A stretch of DNA of 64,000 nt from CAYUFB01 sp964444125. Lineage in GTDB: Bacteria > Patescibacteriota > Dojkabacteria > B142 > JAFGMG01. Each line of letters starts with the position of its first letter. Within the stretch, counting starts at the first letter, position 1. This document shows, one piece after another, positions 1-7,450 of this stretch. Location: assembly GCA_964444125.1 (NCBI GenBank), contig CAYUFB010000002.1, positions 9,869-73,868 of the forward strand, read 5' to 3'. The notes below the pieces were generated by a model that was not told where the DNA came from, did not search any database, and was given only the letters and a program-made list of their open reading frames with translations. The position numbers and the translations under genes are program-made.

Positions 1-801
1 GGGTTTTTAAATGATATGGTCAAATCAATTAGAGAGGGAACGAGTATGGAATTTAGAAAAAAATATAGATCAACAGACTTACTAATCATTGACGATATTC
101 AGTTAATCAGTAAATGGGTTGAAACACAAAGTGAGTTTTTTAATACTTATAACGAACTACACAATTCAGGAAAACAGATTGTATTAATATCAGATAAAAC
201 CCCTGATCAGATAAATGGACTTGAGCCAAGATTAAAATCTCGATTTCAAGGAGGTGTTGTAGTAGAAATAATGCCGCCGGATTTTGAGATGCGCCTTGCA
301 ATTATAGAAAAGAAAATGGGAGAACTTGGTGTTGATTTACCAAGCAATATAACTGAATACATCGCTAGAGAAATAAAAGACAATATAAGAGAACTAGAAG
401 GTGCTTTGCAGAAAGTATCATTATACAATTCTATGCATGAAGCAGGACTTACGATCAATGAAGTTGCAAGAATTATTGGAAGAGATCAAAGAAGCAAAAG
501 AGAAAAAATCAAACCCGCCTCCATATTAAAAGTTGTATCGAAAGAATTCGATATAACGCTTAAAGATCTCAAAGGACCAAGAAGAACTGCAGAACTTGCC
601 CTTGCTAGGCAGATTTGTATGTTTATTTTAAGAGAAGAATTAGGATACAAGTTAGAAAAAATCGCCGAAATATTGGAAAGAAAAGATCATACAACAGTGA
701 TCCATGCAATAGACAAGATAGAGACGAAAAAGAAAATTGACGAAGGATTTCGTGAACAATTAGAAATAATTCTTAACAATTTAAATACTATATCAACATA
801 G
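1..801 (+). CDS. dnaA: Chromosomal replication initiator DnaA, C-terminal part (5' end outside window)
   Basis: DnaA binds origin DnaA boxes and opens the duplex for replication. The open frame runs in from base 1 (the first in-frame ATG, at 16, is internal). What is visible is the Walker B segment LLIIDDIQ, the sensor and arginine-finger region RLKSRF, the lid subdomain, and the domain IV helix-turn-helix ending in DHTTVIHAID, the DnaA-box recognition signature. About 266 residues are present, so roughly 180 N-terminal residues including Walker A lie upstream. It is followed by dnaN, the classic dnaA-dnaN order. Identification is secure. Confidence 0.96.
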   Translation, partial: GFLNDMVKSIREGTSMEFRKKYRSTDLLIIDDIQLISKWVETQSEFFNTYNELHNSGKQIVLISDKTPDQINGLEPRLKSRFQGGVVVEIMPPDFEMRLAIIEKKMGELGVDLPSNITEYIAREIKDNIRELEGALQKVSLYNSMHEAGLTINEVARIIGRDQRSKREKIKPASILKVVSKEFDITLKDLKGPRRTAELALARQICMFILREELGYKLEKIAEILERKDHTTVIHAIDKIETKKKIDEGFREQLEIILNNLNTIST

Positions 802-918
802 ATATCCACACGATAATTTCGTTTTAAACTTGCTTAGGACAAGAACATCTGAGAGAATATACACAAATACACAGTTACTAATAAGCCTACTATTTTATAT
901 ATAAAAATATATTTAGAG
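802..918. other. dnaA-dnaN spacer with one near-DnaA box
   Basis: This 117-base spacer is very AT rich, especially 885-918. Bases 802-810 (ATATCCACA) match the DnaA box TTATCCACA at 8 of 9 positions. No cluster of further good boxes is visible, so an origin here is possible but weak; the origin could equally lie upstream of dnaA, outside the window. Confidence 0.3.
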
Positions 919-2046
919 ATGAAAGTATCAATTTTGCAAGAGAATTTTTCTAAAGCACTCAATCAAGCTGCAAAAGCAGTATCAAATAGACCAAATATAC
1001 CTGTTCTTGCAAATGTTTTGATCAATTGTGAAAAAGGAAAAGTGAAGCTATCAGCGACAAATTTAGAAATTGGAGTAAATACCTGGATTGGCGCGGAGAT
1101 TGCAGAAGAGGGAGAAGTAACAGTCAGTGCCAAACTTCTTGCAGAATTTGTAAATTCACTCCAATCAGGTAAATTGGAGCTTATTCAAGTTAATCAAACT
1201 CTTGAGGTTAAGTCTGTGGATAACCGTGCAGAATTTATGATAATTCCTGCGACAGACTTTCCTGAGGTTCCACAAGTATCAGGAGACCCAACGTTTAGTT
1301 TGAATGCCTATCTTTTTGCCGATGCAATCAATCAAACAGCTTTTGCTACAGCAACTGATGATTCAAGACCGGTACTTACTGGGCTTCTTCTTGAGACAAC
1401 AGGTAGAAAAGTTTCATTAGTTGGTGTTGATGGGTTTAGATTATCCAAGAAAAACTTAAAAGTTGAAAAAGGCAGCGCGGAAGATATCAAAGAGGTTATT
1501 CCAGCAAGATCGCTAGTTGAATTAGAAAAAATTATCAAGGAATCTGTTGATGAAGATGCCCTACTCGAGGTTTACCTACAAAAAGGAAAAGGCCAGGTAT
1601 TATTTAAAGTTGGAAATACGGAGTTTACGACAAGATTAGTTGATGGTGAATTTCCAGATTATACTCAAATAATTCCTGCAGAAAAAAATTACGGATTTAA
1701 GATCCTGAAGAACGAGTTTGCCACAAGTATCAAAATTGCAAGTATTTTTGCAAGAAATGTAATAGGTAACAAAGTTAGATTCAAGGTAGATCCTGAAAGT
1801 AAGAAACTTGAATTAATCGCAAATGTTGTAGATATAGGTAATAACGAGAGCAAAGTTGATATTCTTGATATTCAAGGAGAAGGATTTGAGACTGCATATA
1901 ATATCAAGTTTCTTCAGGATATGATAAATGCTATAAAAAGTGACAAAATCTTATATGAAACCCAAGGCATTACCTCTCCAGGAGTCTTTAGAGATGCAGA
2001 AGATCCAGATTTCTTACACATAATCATGCCGATGAGATTGGAATAA
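919..2046 (+). CDS. dnaN: DNA polymerase III sliding clamp, beta subunit
   Basis: The beta clamp encircles DNA and tethers the replicative polymerase. The 375-residue length is typical. The three-domain clamp pattern is recognisable: the N-terminal segment KAVSNRPNIPVLANVLI, the middle domain with DDSRPVLTGLLLE, the domain-linker segment ATDFPEVP, and the C-terminal tail HIIMPMRLE, which matches the family ending (usually MPMRL). It starts at ATG 919, 117 bases after dnaA, in the same direction. Nothing looks damaged. Confidence 0.96.
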   Translation: MKVSILQENFSKALNQAAKAVSNRPNIPVLANVLINCEKGKVKLSATNLEIGVNTWIGAEIAEEGEVTVSAKLLAEFVNSLQSGKLELIQVNQTLEVKSVDNRAEFMIIPATDFPEVPQVSGDPTFSLNAYLFADAINQTAFATATDDSRPVLTGLLLETTGRKVSLVGVDGFRLSKKNLKVEKGSAEDIKEVIPARSLVELEKIIKESVDEDALLEVYLQKGKGQVLFKVGNTEFTTRLVDGEFPDYTQIIPAEKNYGFKILKNEFATSIKIASIFARNVIGNKVRFKVDPESKKLELIANVVDIGNNESKVDILDIQGEGFETAYNIKFLQDMINAIKSDKILYETQGITSPGVFRDAEDPDFLHIIMPMRLE

Positions 2047-2063
2047 GGCAGTAGAGAGTATCT

Positions 2064-2350
2064 AGTAATGAGTATTGAGTGATGAGTAAAAAGTCAAAAA
2101 TAATAAAATGAAAACAAAGTACTGTAATTAACAAGTTAATTAAATAGTTTTTCTCAGAAGCAGGACTAGATTGGTTTGAAGTATGATGTATTCAGTATTG
2201 AGCTTTGAGTATTGAGTAGTAAAACAAATATTCTATACCTGATAGTAAGGTGAATAAGTCCTCGCTACTAAATAAAGGCGCATATGTTTGGATCAATAAT
2301 CAATACTCAAGTCTCACGACTCATAACTCAAAACTAGTCACTCAACACTC
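2064..2350. repeat. Degenerate 7-base tandem repeats in direct and inverted blocks
   Basis: Three blocks repeat a heptamer of consensus AGTNNTG: 2064-2091 (AGTAATG, AGTATTG, AGTGATG, AGTAAAA), 2194-2221 (AGTATTG, AGCTTTG, AGTATTG) and, on the opposite strand, 2301-2349 (CAATACT, CAAGTCT, CACGACT, CATAACT, CAAAACT and onward). An 11-base perfect inverted repeat, TTGAGTATTGA at 2205-2215 and its complement at 2300-2310, could pair the blocks. The repeats fill most of the 323-base gap between dnaN and the next gene. The frame that runs through them from 2250 is therefore not credible as protein. Confidence 0.75.
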
Positions 2351-2357
2351 TCTGCTG

Positions 2358-2363
2358 TATACT
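2358..2363 (+). promoter_or_regulatory. -10 element of a leaderless FemX promoter
   Basis: TATACT ends six bases before ATG 2370, so transcription would start at or next to the start codon. This supports the 2370 start over the longer frame from 2250, which reads through the heptad repeats. Confidence 0.5.
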
Positions 2364-2369
2364 ATCTTC

Positions 2370-3497
2370 ATGAACAATACCGATTCAACCTGGAATTCTT
2401 TCGTTTCTTCTTCAAAATGGGGTGATATTTTGCAATTTTCTCAATGGGGCGAAGTCAAAAGACTTGAAGGCTGGTCGCCTCATTATGTCACAAGCAAAGA
2501 TACGAAAGTTAGATCAATTGTATTAATTAAAAAAGCCGGCTTTTTGGGTAATTTAATGTATGTCCCTCATGGACCGGTTTTCCAGTCGACAAACGACCTT
2601 GCTGAAGAAATTGATTCGTGGAAAGAAGCTTTGCTTTTACTTGCTAGGGAACAAAACTGCTTTCTTATTGAAATCGATCCAAAAATTGGTCATTTAGTCG
2701 ATAAGAAACAAGAAATTGACAATGTCGATGAGAGTACGAAATTAAAACATCAAATTATTAACAAAAACATCGAAGGTTTAGGGCATTTTTTTGATGAAGA
2801 AATAATCGATATATTTATGAAGGCAGGGTTTGAAAAGACAAATAGAAATATGCAACCAGTCTTCAAACTTCTCTATTCTCTTGAATTATCTGAAGACGAA
2901 TTAATGAGCTTAATGGACAAAAATACTAGATACAATATCAGGTATGCTCAAAAAAAAGGTGTTCAAATTCACGAATATCTTCCGGACGATCCAGAAATTA
3001 ATGAGAAATTGAAAGTGTTCTATGGTCTTATGAAGGAAACTCAAAAAAGAACGGGAGGATATCCGATTCGACCGTATGACTCTTTTTTGAAACTTTTTGA
3101 CAGTTTTAAGGGAACAAATAATCTTGCCTTGATAGAAGCAAGTTTCGAGGGTGATGTAATTGCGATGAACATATCTCAGAGAACTCAGAACTGGGCATCA
3201 AGTTTCTATGCAGGATCAAATAGGTTGCACCCAAACTTGAAGGCTCCATATCTACTTCGCTGGCATTCTGTTTGTAAGGCCAAAGAATTTGGATCCAAGG
3301 TATATGATTTTTGGGGCATTATTCCAAATTCAAAACAACATGAGGGTTATTCTTCAAATAAGCTCAGTTTTGGGGGAACTAGAATTGACCATGTTGGTAT
3401 AATGGAGATACAAATTAGTGCCTTCAAGGCCCAAATTTTTGTATATTTATTAGTCTTAAGGAAGCTTGTTTACAACTTCAAACGCAAAATATTATAA
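2370..3497 (+). CDS. FemAB/FemX-family peptidoglycan interpeptide-bridge aminoacyltransferase
   Basis: Fem proteins transfer amino acids from aminoacyl-tRNA to the lipid II stem peptide. They have a duplicated GNAT fold. Visible family marks are the N-terminal FSQWGEVKRLEGW, the segment MDKNTRYNIRYAQKKGVQI (the NxRY region of the acyl-tRNA-binding part) and the C-terminal block YDFWGI followed by KLSFGGT. The 375-residue length from ATG 2370 fits the family. The start was chosen because upstream codons fall in repeats and a -10 element sits six bases before this ATG. The 3' end overlaps the next gene by 32 bases. A second Fem-type gene lies at 39580. The amino acid added cannot be told from sequence. 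Confidence 0.85.
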   Translation: MNNTDSTWNSFVSSSKWGDILQFSQWGEVKRLEGWSPHYVTSKDTKVRSIVLIKKAGFLGNLMYVPHGPVFQSTNDLAEEIDSWKEALLLLAREQNCFLIEIDPKIGHLVDKKQEIDNVDESTKLKHQIINKNIEGLGHFFDEEIIDIFMKAGFEKTNRNMQPVFKLLYSLELSEDELMSLMDKNTRYNIRYAQKKGVQIHEYLPDDPEINEKLKVFYGLMKETQKRTGGYPIRPYDSFLKLFDSFKGTNNLALIEASFEGDVIAMNISQRTQNWASSFYAGSNRLHPNLKAPYLLRWHSVCKAKEFGSKVYDFWGIIPNSKQHEGYSSNKLSFGGTRIDHVGIMEIQISAFKAQIFVYLLVLRKLVYNFKRKIL

Positions 3498-4275
3498 ACG
3501 TTTATTTGCCCTGACTTTTCTGCCAATATTAGCTATTGGTGGAGTTTATTTTGTATATAATTTGACCAGTGTTAAAGGCGTTGAGCAAATAAGTGAATTG
3601 GAACTTGAATATGATGAAGATGAAAGAATTATTATTATCTCCGATACACATCTTGGGTGTGAAAATGATCTAAACAAGTATGATTATCTAGAAAATATAA
3701 TTTCTGAAGCGGACAAAATTGTTATTAATGGTGATTTTTTTGATAATTACGAATGTGGGTTTGATGATTTCATGAATTCTGATTACAGAAATTTGTTTCC
3801 CTTATTATTAGAAAAAGACACGGTTTATATATATGGTAATCACAATCTTAAAAGGTTTAGTGATGCGGATGTATTGAATTTCTCAAAATATCAAACTGAT
3901 CGATTTTTTTTAACTATTGGAGAGAAAAGGTATGTTATTGAACATGGACATTTGATAACACCTTCTTTAGAACAAGAATATCCCTATTTGTTTGCGAATC
4001 GGGCTGCTATCAAGTTTGGCAGAATGATTGATAGTGTTGGTACGTTTATTGAAAATGAAGATTACTTTGAGAGATATAAGGGCCAAAACGAAGATTTAAA
4101 AAACTGGGCAAAAACCAATTTAATGGAAAATGAGTATTTGATAACCGGACATACACATTTAGCGGAAATTGATTTTGATAATCATTTTATTAATACGGGA
4201 TTGATAAGGTATGGTTATGCAAACTATTTGCAGATATTTAATGGCGAAGAAACATTAGTAAGCGAGGAGTATTAG
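3466..4275 (+). CDS. Membrane-anchored calcineurin-like metallophosphoesterase
   Basis: This is a predicted metal-dependent phosphoesterase of unknown substrate. Metal-binding motifs are all present: SDTHLG (D60, H62), NGDFFD (D90), GNHN (N125, H126), EHGH and TGHTH near the C-terminus. One hydrophobic segment at about residues 14-32 should anchor it, with the catalytic domain outside or facing the membrane. The start is TTG 3466 inside the end of the Fem gene, preceded by a short AAGGA ribosome-binding site, which suggests co-expression. It resembles UDP-2,3-diacylglucosamine hydrolase-like or ligand-unknown phosphoesterases, but no specific substrate can be assigned. Confidence 0.8.
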   Translation: MFTTSNAKYYKRLFALTFLPILAIGGVYFVYNLTSVKGVEQISELELEYDEDERIIIISDTHLGCENDLNKYDYLENIISEADKIVINGDFFDNYECGFDDFMNSDYRNLFPLLLEKDTVYIYGNHNLKRFSDADVLNFSKYQTDRFFLTIGEKRYVIEHGHLITPSLEQEYPYLFANRAAIKFGRMIDSVGTFIENEDYFERYKGQNEDLKNWAKTNLMENEYLITGHTHLAEIDFDNHFINTGLIRYGYANYLQIFNGEETLVSEEY

Positions 4276-4279
4276 GCTT

Positions 4280-5455
4280 TTAACTAATAGAGAAACTTGC
4301 AATGTCCGCATAGTTTTTTTGGTAATAAGCCGCACTTGTAAAAGCATCGTTTACCACAGCTTCGATGATACTTTTGGTCAAAATGTAGGGATTTTTTATT
4401 GAATCCAAGAAGTTTTTAAAACTCTCAATTGTAAAAAAATGATCAGGCTTCATATCCATGAAGTCCAATGAAATGGCAAAGTCATGTAATCTTCCGAGAT
4501 TCCCAATGTCTTTCTGGTCAAACCAGGCATCAAAAGGTGTTTTCATAACTTGTGCAAAATTTCTAGAAATGACGAATAACAAAAATTTTGCATGTTCAAT
4601 CATGTCATTGGTACTTATTTTGTCTGTGGGTTTTTGGAAGTGTCTTATGTATTGTTCTGGGACATTGAATTTATCTTTGAATTTTTCATATTGATTAAAT
4701 TCGAATTCTTCTTTTAGCCAAAGGTAGCTTGATACCATTTGATCGAATGATTCGGGGAGGAGTTTTCCGTCTTCGTCAAAAAAGGCGAAGTATTCACAAT
4801 CTATTCTAGTAGGGTCGGTCAATCTTACACTTGCACATACCAAGTCGTCATCAATTAGATGTTTTGCACTCATCACGTTACTTAATATTTCTGCATATCT
4901 TTGACCCAAAACTCCTTGTGAGGAATACATTTGTTTTAAATCTCTAAATGAGATTTTGAGGGTTGCTATAGTTATCCCTATATGAGCTCCCATATCTTCA
5001 AGTGTGTCTCCAATATATGTCTCAAGAAACATTTCATCAAAGAGCGTCAATCCTGGTATGATAGGATTTGGGTCTTTTGTTTTTGCCTTAAAATATTGAG
5101 CATCCAACAACCATCTAAGCGACAAGCCTTTGGTGAGAAGACACCCTACATGTCCATAACCTGACTTGTCAGATAATATTACAGCTTTGTCCGTCCTTCC
5201 AGTTTCTCGACCTCTACTTAAAATTGTTTTGGGAAGAGAATATAATTGTGTGGTTTCCGGGTTGCCAGCAATAAATAAGTAATCAAGCAGATCTTCTTGA
5301 GTTATTGTATAACCAGGATTGATATTTATTTCAATGGCGGATGTGTCTAGTCCAGCTTGTGTTAACGCATCAACCAAGCCTATTTGATGACATCCCCATG
5401 TATTTATTGAGGTGTATATACTGTCTGGTGGTTGTATTTCTAAGAGAAAACTCAC
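4280..5455 (-). CDS. Hypothetical protein, 391 residues
   Basis: I do not recognise this family. The product is soluble-looking, with no signal peptide or membrane segment. Acidic and aromatic residues are frequent towards the C-terminus, and no catalytic motif stands out. It starts at GTG 5455 and is convergent with the phosphoesterase (5 bases apart) and divergent from the aminotransferase. A TATAAT-like sequence in the AT-rich 5460-5485 region could serve as its promoter. The long, intact frame and tight flanks support a real gene. Confidence 0.7.
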   Translation of the reverse strand: MSFLLEIQPPDSIYTSINTWGCHQIGLVDALTQAGLDTSAIEININPGYTITQEDLLDYLFIAGNPETTQLYSLPKTILSRGRETGRTDKAVILSDKSGYGHVGCLLTKGLSLRWLLDAQYFKAKTKDPNPIIPGLTLFDEMFLETYIGDTLEDMGAHIGITIATLKISFRDLKQMYSSQGVLGQRYAEILSNVMSAKHLIDDDLVCASVRLTDPTRIDCEYFAFFDEDGKLLPESFDQMVSSYLWLKEEFEFNQYEKFKDKFNVPEQYIRHFQKPTDKISTNDMIEHAKFLLFVISRNFAQVMKTPFDAWFDQKDIGNLGRLHDFAISLDFMDMKPDHFFTIESFKNFLDSIKNPYILTKSIIEAVVNDAFTSAAYYQKNYADIASFSIS

Positions 5456-5535
5456 TTAAACCTATTGATATATATATATTATATCTTAAGTGGGCATTAC
5501 AGTTCAATTTGTTTTCTCTTTTATACAATTTAAGC

Positions 5536-5541
5536 TAAAAT
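5536..5541 (+). promoter_or_regulatory. -10 element of a leaderless aminotransferase promoter
   Basis: TAAAAT ends five bases before ATG 5547, with a TTGTTT-like -35 region near 5510. The position argues for starting at 5547 rather than 5490. Confidence 0.4.
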
Positions 5542-5546
5542 CAAGT

Positions 5547-6776
5547 ATGAAAAACTTATTTATAGGCACTTCTCCAAATATTCAAAAAGACGATATCAAA
5601 CTGATATTTGCAAGCCTTTTTAGACCTTGGGCTTGGAGAGAGGAAGAGGCTGTTTATAAGTTTGAAGAAGAGATTGCAAATTATGTATCAGCAGACAGCA
5701 ATTCCTTTGCAATCGCATTCGATTCGGCAAGGACATCTTTTTTCAAATTGCTTGAAGCTTGGGATATTGGGAAAGGAGATGAGGTGTTAGTTCCCAGTTT
5801 CACTTGTGTAGTAATTGTCAATTCTGTGTTACAAGCAGGTGCTACTCCAGTTTATATTGACACAGACCCTGATACTTTCAATATTTCCTTAGATGATTTA
5901 AGAGCAAAGATTAGCAATAAGACTAAGGCAGTTTTAGTTCAACATACTTTTGGTGTGTTTATCGATGTTCAAAAAATTAGAGAGCTTGTCGGAGATGATA
6001 TAAAAATCGTCGAAGACCATGCACACTCTTTGCAGAGAGATGTTTGGGACGACAAAACATCTGATGCATTGGTTCTAACATTTGGTATAGAAAAAACTAT
6101 GACATCACTTCGAGGAGGTATGGCGGTTGTGAGAGATGAGGCTTTGTACAAGAGTTTGAAAGACAAGCAAAGAAACCTCAAGGAGTTTAGCTATAGAAGA
6201 ATATTTGTTTGGTTAATAAATCCCCTACTCTGGGCGATTATCACGCCTTTATATTTTGTAGGATTAGGAAAATTTACTATTGGGAGGTTATTTTCTCAAG
6301 CTGGGCATAAACTTGGCCTTATGGGAAATATGGTTGAAGGATGTGAGTATCGAGGATGTTTCCCAAATTGGATGCCAGCTAAGATGCCAGGAGTATTAGC
6401 AGAAATTGGTCTAAATCAATTAAGAAAATTAGATAAATTCAATGAACACAGAAGGATAATTGGTCAAATTTATGACGAAGCCTTTGGTAACACTTATTCA
6501 AAAACTGCAAAATATACCCCACTTAGATATCCTCTTTTGGTAGACGAGCCAATAAGAGTTCTTGCGAAATTAAGAAAACATCATGTAATTGCTGGCAATT
6601 GGTACAACAGGATATTATTTACAGATCCGAAATACTTGGCCGTTCTTGGTTTTGATCCAAAAAGTTGCCCGATTACGATCGAAATTACGCCAAAAGTAAT
6701 TAACTTGCCAACTTTTATAAAGGTGACAGAAGAAGATGCAAAAAAAATTGTGGAGATAATTAAAAAATTTGACTAA
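5547..6776 (+). CDS. DegT/DnrJ/EryC1-family PLP-dependent aminotransferase
   Basis: These enzymes transaminate nucleotide-linked keto-sugars or related substrates in surface polysaccharide synthesis. The fold-type I landmarks are the phosphate-binding region DSARTSFF (about 59-66), EDHAHS (D157, which contacts the pyridine nitrogen) and the Schiff-base lysine K183 in FGIEKTMTSLRGG. The start at ATG 5547 gives 409 residues, and the extra 19 upstream codons of the longer frame do not look like family sequence. It is followed after 6 bases by an SGNH hydrolase, probably co-transcribed. A role in cell-surface sugar modification is inferred from family only. Confidence 0.85.
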   Translation: MKNLFIGTSPNIQKDDIKLIFASLFRPWAWREEEAVYKFEEEIANYVSADSNSFAIAFDSARTSFFKLLEAWDIGKGDEVLVPSFTCVVIVNSVLQAGATPVYIDTDPDTFNISLDDLRAKISNKTKAVLVQHTFGVFIDVQKIRELVGDDIKIVEDHAHSLQRDVWDDKTSDALVLTFGIEKTMTSLRGGMAVVRDEALYKSLKDKQRNLKEFSYRRIFVWLINPLLWAIITPLYFVGLGKFTIGRLFSQAGHKLGLMGNMVEGCEYRGCFPNWMPAKMPGVLAEIGLNQLRKLDKFNEHRRIIGQIYDEAFGNTYSKTAKYTPLRYPLLVDEPIRVLAKLRKHHVIAGNWYNRILFTDPKYLAVLGFDPKSCPITIEITPKVINLPTFIKVTEEDAKKIVEIIKKFD

Positions 6777-6782
6777 TTATTT

Positions 6783-7436
6783 ATGAATACAAATCCAAAA
6801 GCTAAAAGAATATTGTGTTTTGGTGACTCAAATACCTGGGGATATATTCCAGGACAAGCCAAAAGATATGGTCCTGATTTAAGGTGGACTGGGATTTTAC
6901 AAAAGCTACTTGGAGAAGAATTTGAGATAATTGAAGAAGGACTAAATGGCAGGACAACAGTTATAGATGATGATCAGAAACCCGGAAGAAACGGCGAAAA
7001 TTATTTACTTCCTTGCCTACTTACACATGATCCAATTGATTATCTAATTTTATTTCTAGGTACGAATGATATGAAGGAAAGGTATAATCAGACGCCTTCG
7101 GATATTGCTTCAAATATTGAAAAGCTTATTAAATTAATTTATTCGACAGCATTCAATCAGGCAAAAAATTCGCCGAATATATTATTAATAAGTCCAACTA
7201 TTATTGATGAAAGTGTAGAAGGTGTGCAAGAAAAATATAAAGGTGCTGAGAGTAAATCAAGATCACTTGGTGTACTTTATGAAGAGATATCAAAGCAATA
7301 TGATTTACAATTCATTGATCTTGCTGAATTTGTCAAACTTAGCAAGGTTGATGGCTATCACTTTGATCGAGAAACGCATCAGCAAATTGCAAAATCATTC
7401 TATGAAAAGATAATGCAGGATTTCCAAACGAACTAA
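6783..7436 (+). CDS. SGNH/GDSL hydrolase, arylesterase-like
   Basis: This is a serine esterase or acyl hydrolase. All SGNH blocks are visible: GDSNTWG (nucleophile S16), GLNGRTT, GTNDM, and the C-terminal DGYHFD with the catalytic Asp and His. The block I and II wording (FGDSNTWGY, GLNGRTT) resembles the arylesterase/acyltransferase group that includes mycobacterial MsAcT. There is no signal peptide, so it is probably cytoplasmic. It lies directly after the DegT aminotransferase, so acyl removal or transfer on a sugar precursor is plausible but unproven. It is convergent with pcrA. Confidence 0.85.
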   Translation: MNTNPKAKRILCFGDSNTWGYIPGQAKRYGPDLRWTGILQKLLGEEFEIIEEGLNGRTTVIDDDQKPGRNGENYLLPCLLTHDPIDYLILFLGTNDMKERYNQTPSDIASNIEKLIKLIYSTAFNQAKNSPNILLISPTIIDESVEGVQEKYKGAESKSRSLGVLYEEISKQYDLQFIDLAEFVKLSKVDGYHFDRETHQQIAKSFYEKIMQDFQTN

Positions 7437-7450
7437 AAGGGGGATATTTT

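Noticed and set aside
2250..2369. N-terminal extension of the FemX-like protein
   Set aside because: The 40 codons lie in 7-base repeats and the -10 element and do not resemble Fem sequence.
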